From: Lentisphaerota bacterium
Lineage (GTDB): Bacteria; Verrucomicrobiota; Lentisphaeria; Victivallales; Victivallaceae
Length of the DNA stretch: 64,000 nt
Assembly: GCA_015061545.1 (NCBI GenBank)
Contig: SUWJ01000012.1
Span: forward strand, 1-64,000
Direction of reading: 5' to 3'
The notes under the pieces are model-generated. The model searched no databases. It saw nothing but the letters and a program-made list of their open reading frames with translations, and had not been told where the DNA came from. Positions 61,924 to 64,000 of this stretch are shown piece after piece (the first letter of the stretch is position 1; the number at the start of each line of letters is the position of its first letter). The position numbers were made by a program, and so were the translations under genes.

Positions 61924-62270
61924 CTGCCGAAGAAAAGGTATTCAGATAAAATCTGCATCAAGTCGCAGCCCACGGTTGCCAGCAGCAGACCGATCAGCGC
62001 TGCACTTCTGAAACGCAAACGCAAATAAAGCGCTGCTCCGGCAGTCAGCAGAGTGGAAAATCTCAGCATTACCAACACCGTTTGCAGGATAATTGTCGCG
62101 CCGGGCGGCTGTGCGAGAATAAAGTCGGAATAATTGATAAATAAAAAAACGCTGAGTACAAACACCGCCGTTCCGCTGCCGCTTGCCAGCAGGGGAATCA
62201 ATATTGCTACCGGCAGAGTGACCTGACTTGCCGCAGGTGATCCGTTGATTTTATACAGCTGTGTTTTCAT
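61920..62270 (-). CDS. Hypothetical small membrane protein
   Basis: 116 residues with three hydrophobic helices (about 18-46, 58-80, 88-106). The N-terminus MKTQLYKINGSPAASQVTL is polar. No family recognised. Overlaps the next gene by 4 nt and follows the zinc-ribbon gene by 18 nt, in one operon. Confidence 0.6.
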   Translation of the reverse strand: MKTQLYKINGSPAASQVTLPVAILIPLLASGSGTAVFVLSVFLFINYSDFILAQPPGATIILQTVLVMLRFSTLLTAGAALYLRLRFRSAALIGLLLATVGCDLMQILSEYLFFGR

Positions 62271-62288
62271 TGCATCAGTCGAACCGGC

Positions 62289-62633
62289 TCAGTTGTCATC
62301 CCGGCGCGGTACAATGCGCGGCAGCCGGTCAAAGTCGGGGTGTTCATCTGGCCGGGGAGGTTCGGCAGCGGTTTGGGCGGTCACCGATTGCTGCAATATG
62401 GCGGGGATTTTCAGCTGAGTATCCGGCTGAGTTCCGGCAAGGGTAAACTTTTTCAGCGAAAATGCGCTCAGATCCACCAGCAGTTGACCGTTTTCAGTCT
62501 GTGTTACGGGGAACTCGGGTATTTGCAGTTCTCCGCCGCAATTGGGGCAATGGGTACGCAAATTTTTCCACGCTTCCTCAGCGATGATATGCTGCCCGCA
62601 ATGTTCGCAGGAAAACTTAAATTCGATTTGCAT
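62289..62633 (-). CDS. Zinc-ribbon protein
   Basis: 114 residues. The N-terminus MQIEFKFSCEHCGQHIIAEE followed by LRTHCPNCGGELQIP is a CxxC-CxxC zinc ribbon (Cys 9, 12, 29, 32). The rest is polar, with SAFSLKKFTLAGTQPDTQLK and a Pro/Arg/Asp-rich tail (PPRPDEHPDFDRLPRIVPRR). It probably binds zinc and a protein or nucleic-acid partner. Function unknown. 31 nt after yifB. Confidence 0.7.
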   Translation of the reverse strand: MQIEFKFSCEHCGQHIIAEEAWKNLRTHCPNCGGELQIPEFPVTQTENGQLLVDLSAFSLKKFTLAGTQPDTQLKIPAILQQSVTAQTAAEPPRPDEHPDFDRLPRIVPRRDDN

Positions 62634-62664
62634 ATTCTACCTCACTTGATGGGTTGTTATTTTT

Positions 62665-64000
62665 TCACAATGCCCAGTCTGCCCGATCAATGGCGCGATA
62701 GGTAATAGCTTCCAGCAGGTGTTCGCCCGAGATATTCTCTGCCCCCGCCAGATCGGCAATGGTGCGTGCCACTTTGATTATGCGGTCGTGCGCACGCGGA
62801 CTTAAATGAAACTTGTTGATCGCAGCCCGCAGCATAAGTTGTGAATCCGGTTGCAGGCTTCCGAATTGTGCCAGTTCCCGCGGTCCCATCTGGGCGTTGC
62901 AATAGATACTGTTCCCGCAGGTGGCAAAGCGCTGCTGTTGAATCTTCCGGGCCGCAATTACCCGCGCCCTGATCTGACTGCTGGGTTCTCCCGCCGGTGC
63001 ACTGAGCAGTTCATCTTCGGTCAGATTCAAAACCGGAACGTGCAGATCAATACGGTCGAGCAGCGGACCGGAAATCTTCTTCTGATAACGCTTTTTTTCT
63101 TCGATCTTGCAGCGGCAGCCCAACTCCACCGAGCCTCTTCCGCAAGGGCATGGATTCATTGCCGCCACCAGCATAAAGCGGGCTGGAAATACACAGCTGC
63201 CGCTGGCGCGGGATACGGTAATATCGCCATTTTCCAGCGGCTGCCGCAGAACTTCCAACACATTACGCTTGAATTCAGGCAATTCATCCAGAAAGAGTAC
63301 GCCGTTGTGCGCCATGCTTATTTCGCCCGGGCGGGGATTTTTGCCGCCGCCGATCAGCGCTACATCGCTGACTGTATGGTGGGGCGCCCGGAATGGACGG
63401 CGGTTCAGCAGCGGTTCTCCATCGGAAAGCATCCCCAATACGCTGTGGATCCGACTGGTTTCCAACGTTTCATCCAGTGTCATGGGCGGCAGAATTCCTG
63501 CCAAACGCTTGGCGATCATGCTTTTGCCTGTGCCCGGCGGCCCGATCATCAACGAGTTATGCCCGCCTGCCGCGGCAATTTCCATGGCGCGTTTGGCTGC
63601 CAGCTGACCCTTGACTTCGGCAAAGTCAGGCTCGTATTCCGTATTGCGCATTGCCAGATAGTCCTGCAAGTCGGTACGTTTTTCCGTCAGAGCTTCGCCG
63701 CGGAAAAATCCGCACGCTTCCCGCAGATCCTTTACCGGATAAACTGCAATACGGCCATTGGCGACCAGCGCACTTTCTTCGGCATTGCCATAGGGTACGA
63801 TCATCATTTTTATCGCGGGATTTTCCGACGCCATGGCGCTGATGGGCAGCGCACCGCGCACCGGGCGGATGCTGCCGTCCAGCGCCAGTTCGCCCAGCAC
63901 CATGGTCTGCGATAATTTTTCTTTCGGTATCTGCCCGATCGCCGCCAGCATCCCCAGCGCGATTGCCAGATCGAATCCCGCGCCTTCTTTGCGCAGATCC
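62665..64000 (-). CDS. YifB/ComM-family Mg-chelatase-like AAA+ ATPase, 5' end outside the window
   Basis: The frame stays open to the window edge (…DLRKEGAGFDLAIALG before MLAAIGQIPKEKLS), so the start lies beyond 64000. Visible parts: the end of the N-terminal Lon-S5-like ChlI domain (VLGELALDGSIRPVRG), Walker A IGPPGTGKSMIAKRLAG, Walker B GVLFLDELPEF, AAMNPCPCG, and the C-terminal Mg_chelatase_C (SPRAHDRIIKVARTIADL). ComM in this family is a branch-migration helicase for integrating transforming DNA. It heads the operon with the zinc-ribbon and membrane proteins. Confidence 0.93.
   Translation of the reverse strand, partial: DLRKEGAGFDLAIALGMLAAIGQIPKEKLSQTMVLGELALDGSIRPVRGALPISAMASENPAIKMMIVPYGNAEESALVANGRIAVYPVKDLREACGFFRGEALTEKRTDLQDYLAMRNTEYEPDFAEVKGQLAAKRAMEIAAAGGHNSLMIGPPGTGKSMIAKRLAGILPPMTLDETLETSRIHSVLGMLSDGEPLLNRRPFRAPHHTVSDVALIGGGKNPRPGEISMAHNGVLFLDELPEFKRNVLEVLRQPLENGDITVSRASGSCVFPARFMLVAAMNPCPCGRGSVELGCRCKIEEKKRYQKKISGPLLDRIDLHVPVLNLTEDELLSAPAGEPSSQIRARVIAARKIQQQRFATCGNSIYCNAQMGPRELAQFGSLQPDSQLMLRAAINKFHLSPRAHDRIIKVARTIADLAGAENISGEHLLEAITYRAIDRADWAL

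Noticed and set aside
1-64000. CRISPR arrays, rRNA, insertion sequences, integrase/attachment sites
   Set aside because: No regularly spaced repeats with unique spacers, no rRNA-like stretches, no transposase or integrase motifs were seen.

Overview
The window looks like the chromosome of a gut-type Lentisphaerota (Victivallales-like) bacterium. This is an inference from a DUF1559-like pseudopilin with a K-F-T-L-I-E-L-L N-terminus, an AIDA-type repeat surface protein, a C10 protease with RTX repeats, a fused SecDF, and moderate GC with gram-negative LolCD. No rRNA, credible tRNA, CRISPR array or insertion sequence was seen. Genes are densely packed in short operons, many with ATGA overlaps.

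Layout. 1-4.1 kb: AIDA-repeat adhesin gene on the minus strand, broken by an in-frame TAG. 4.4-8.2 kb: plus-strand operon of an SGNH hydrolase, an HD hydrolase, an S-adenosylhomocysteine-hydrolase-like protein and an SAH/MTA deaminase-type amidohydrolase, probably nucleoside/SAM by-product salvage. 8.3-12.0 kb: small membrane-anchored ORF, secDF and a DUF2062 gene. 12.1-12.6 kb: remnant of a sodium:solute symporter. 12.6-22.0 kb: long minus-strand operon nusA-infB-rbfA-nrnA-truB-(Cys/His-rich protein)-dinG, driven by a promoter followed by an attenuator-like leader. 22.1-28.4 kb: ybaK, the C10/RTX protease, an rdgC-like gene and an HNH nuclease. 28.4-33.2 kb: ilvE-panC-hisD-DUF486-acyltransferase operon. 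33.3-37.0 kb: oppF, an Fe-S flavoprotein and two tandem sugar isomerase/epimerase paralogues. 37-38.2 kb: secreted 20-residue-repeat protein and an MBL hydrolase. 38.2-38.8 kb: a non-coding region with a dispersed hairpin element, a candidate small RNA gene on the minus strand, and the mraZ promoter with five regularly spaced MraZ-type boxes. 38.8-42.5 kb: a shortened division cluster mraZ-rsmH-ftsL-ftsI. 42.5-48.5 kb: lolC-lolD-glycerate kinase-rsmI-polytopic membrane protein. 48.6-53.5 kb: U32/RlhA-like peptidase, prmC, a membrane protein, and corA with a long leader containing a small ORF. 53.6-57.2 kb: a three-gene accessory unit (Stealth-like transferase, poly-Ser protein, virion-like protein). 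57.3-59.6 kb: ksgA, obgE, rpmA. 59.7-64 kb: pseudopilin, rRNA-type methyltransferase, two small membrane proteins, a zinc-ribbon protein and the 3' part of a yifB/comM gene leaving the window.

Regulation. Twenty promoter-like sites share a -35 beginning TTG (most often TTGCAA), a 16-17 bp spacer and most often TATATT at -10. They assign transcription starts to many genes and reveal one likely leaderless mRNA, the corA leader, the nusA attenuator and the candidate small RNA. TAG is almost unused as a stop: 1 of about 54 genes by my reading. The two internal TAG codons seen both sit in genes that look decaying or fast-evolving.
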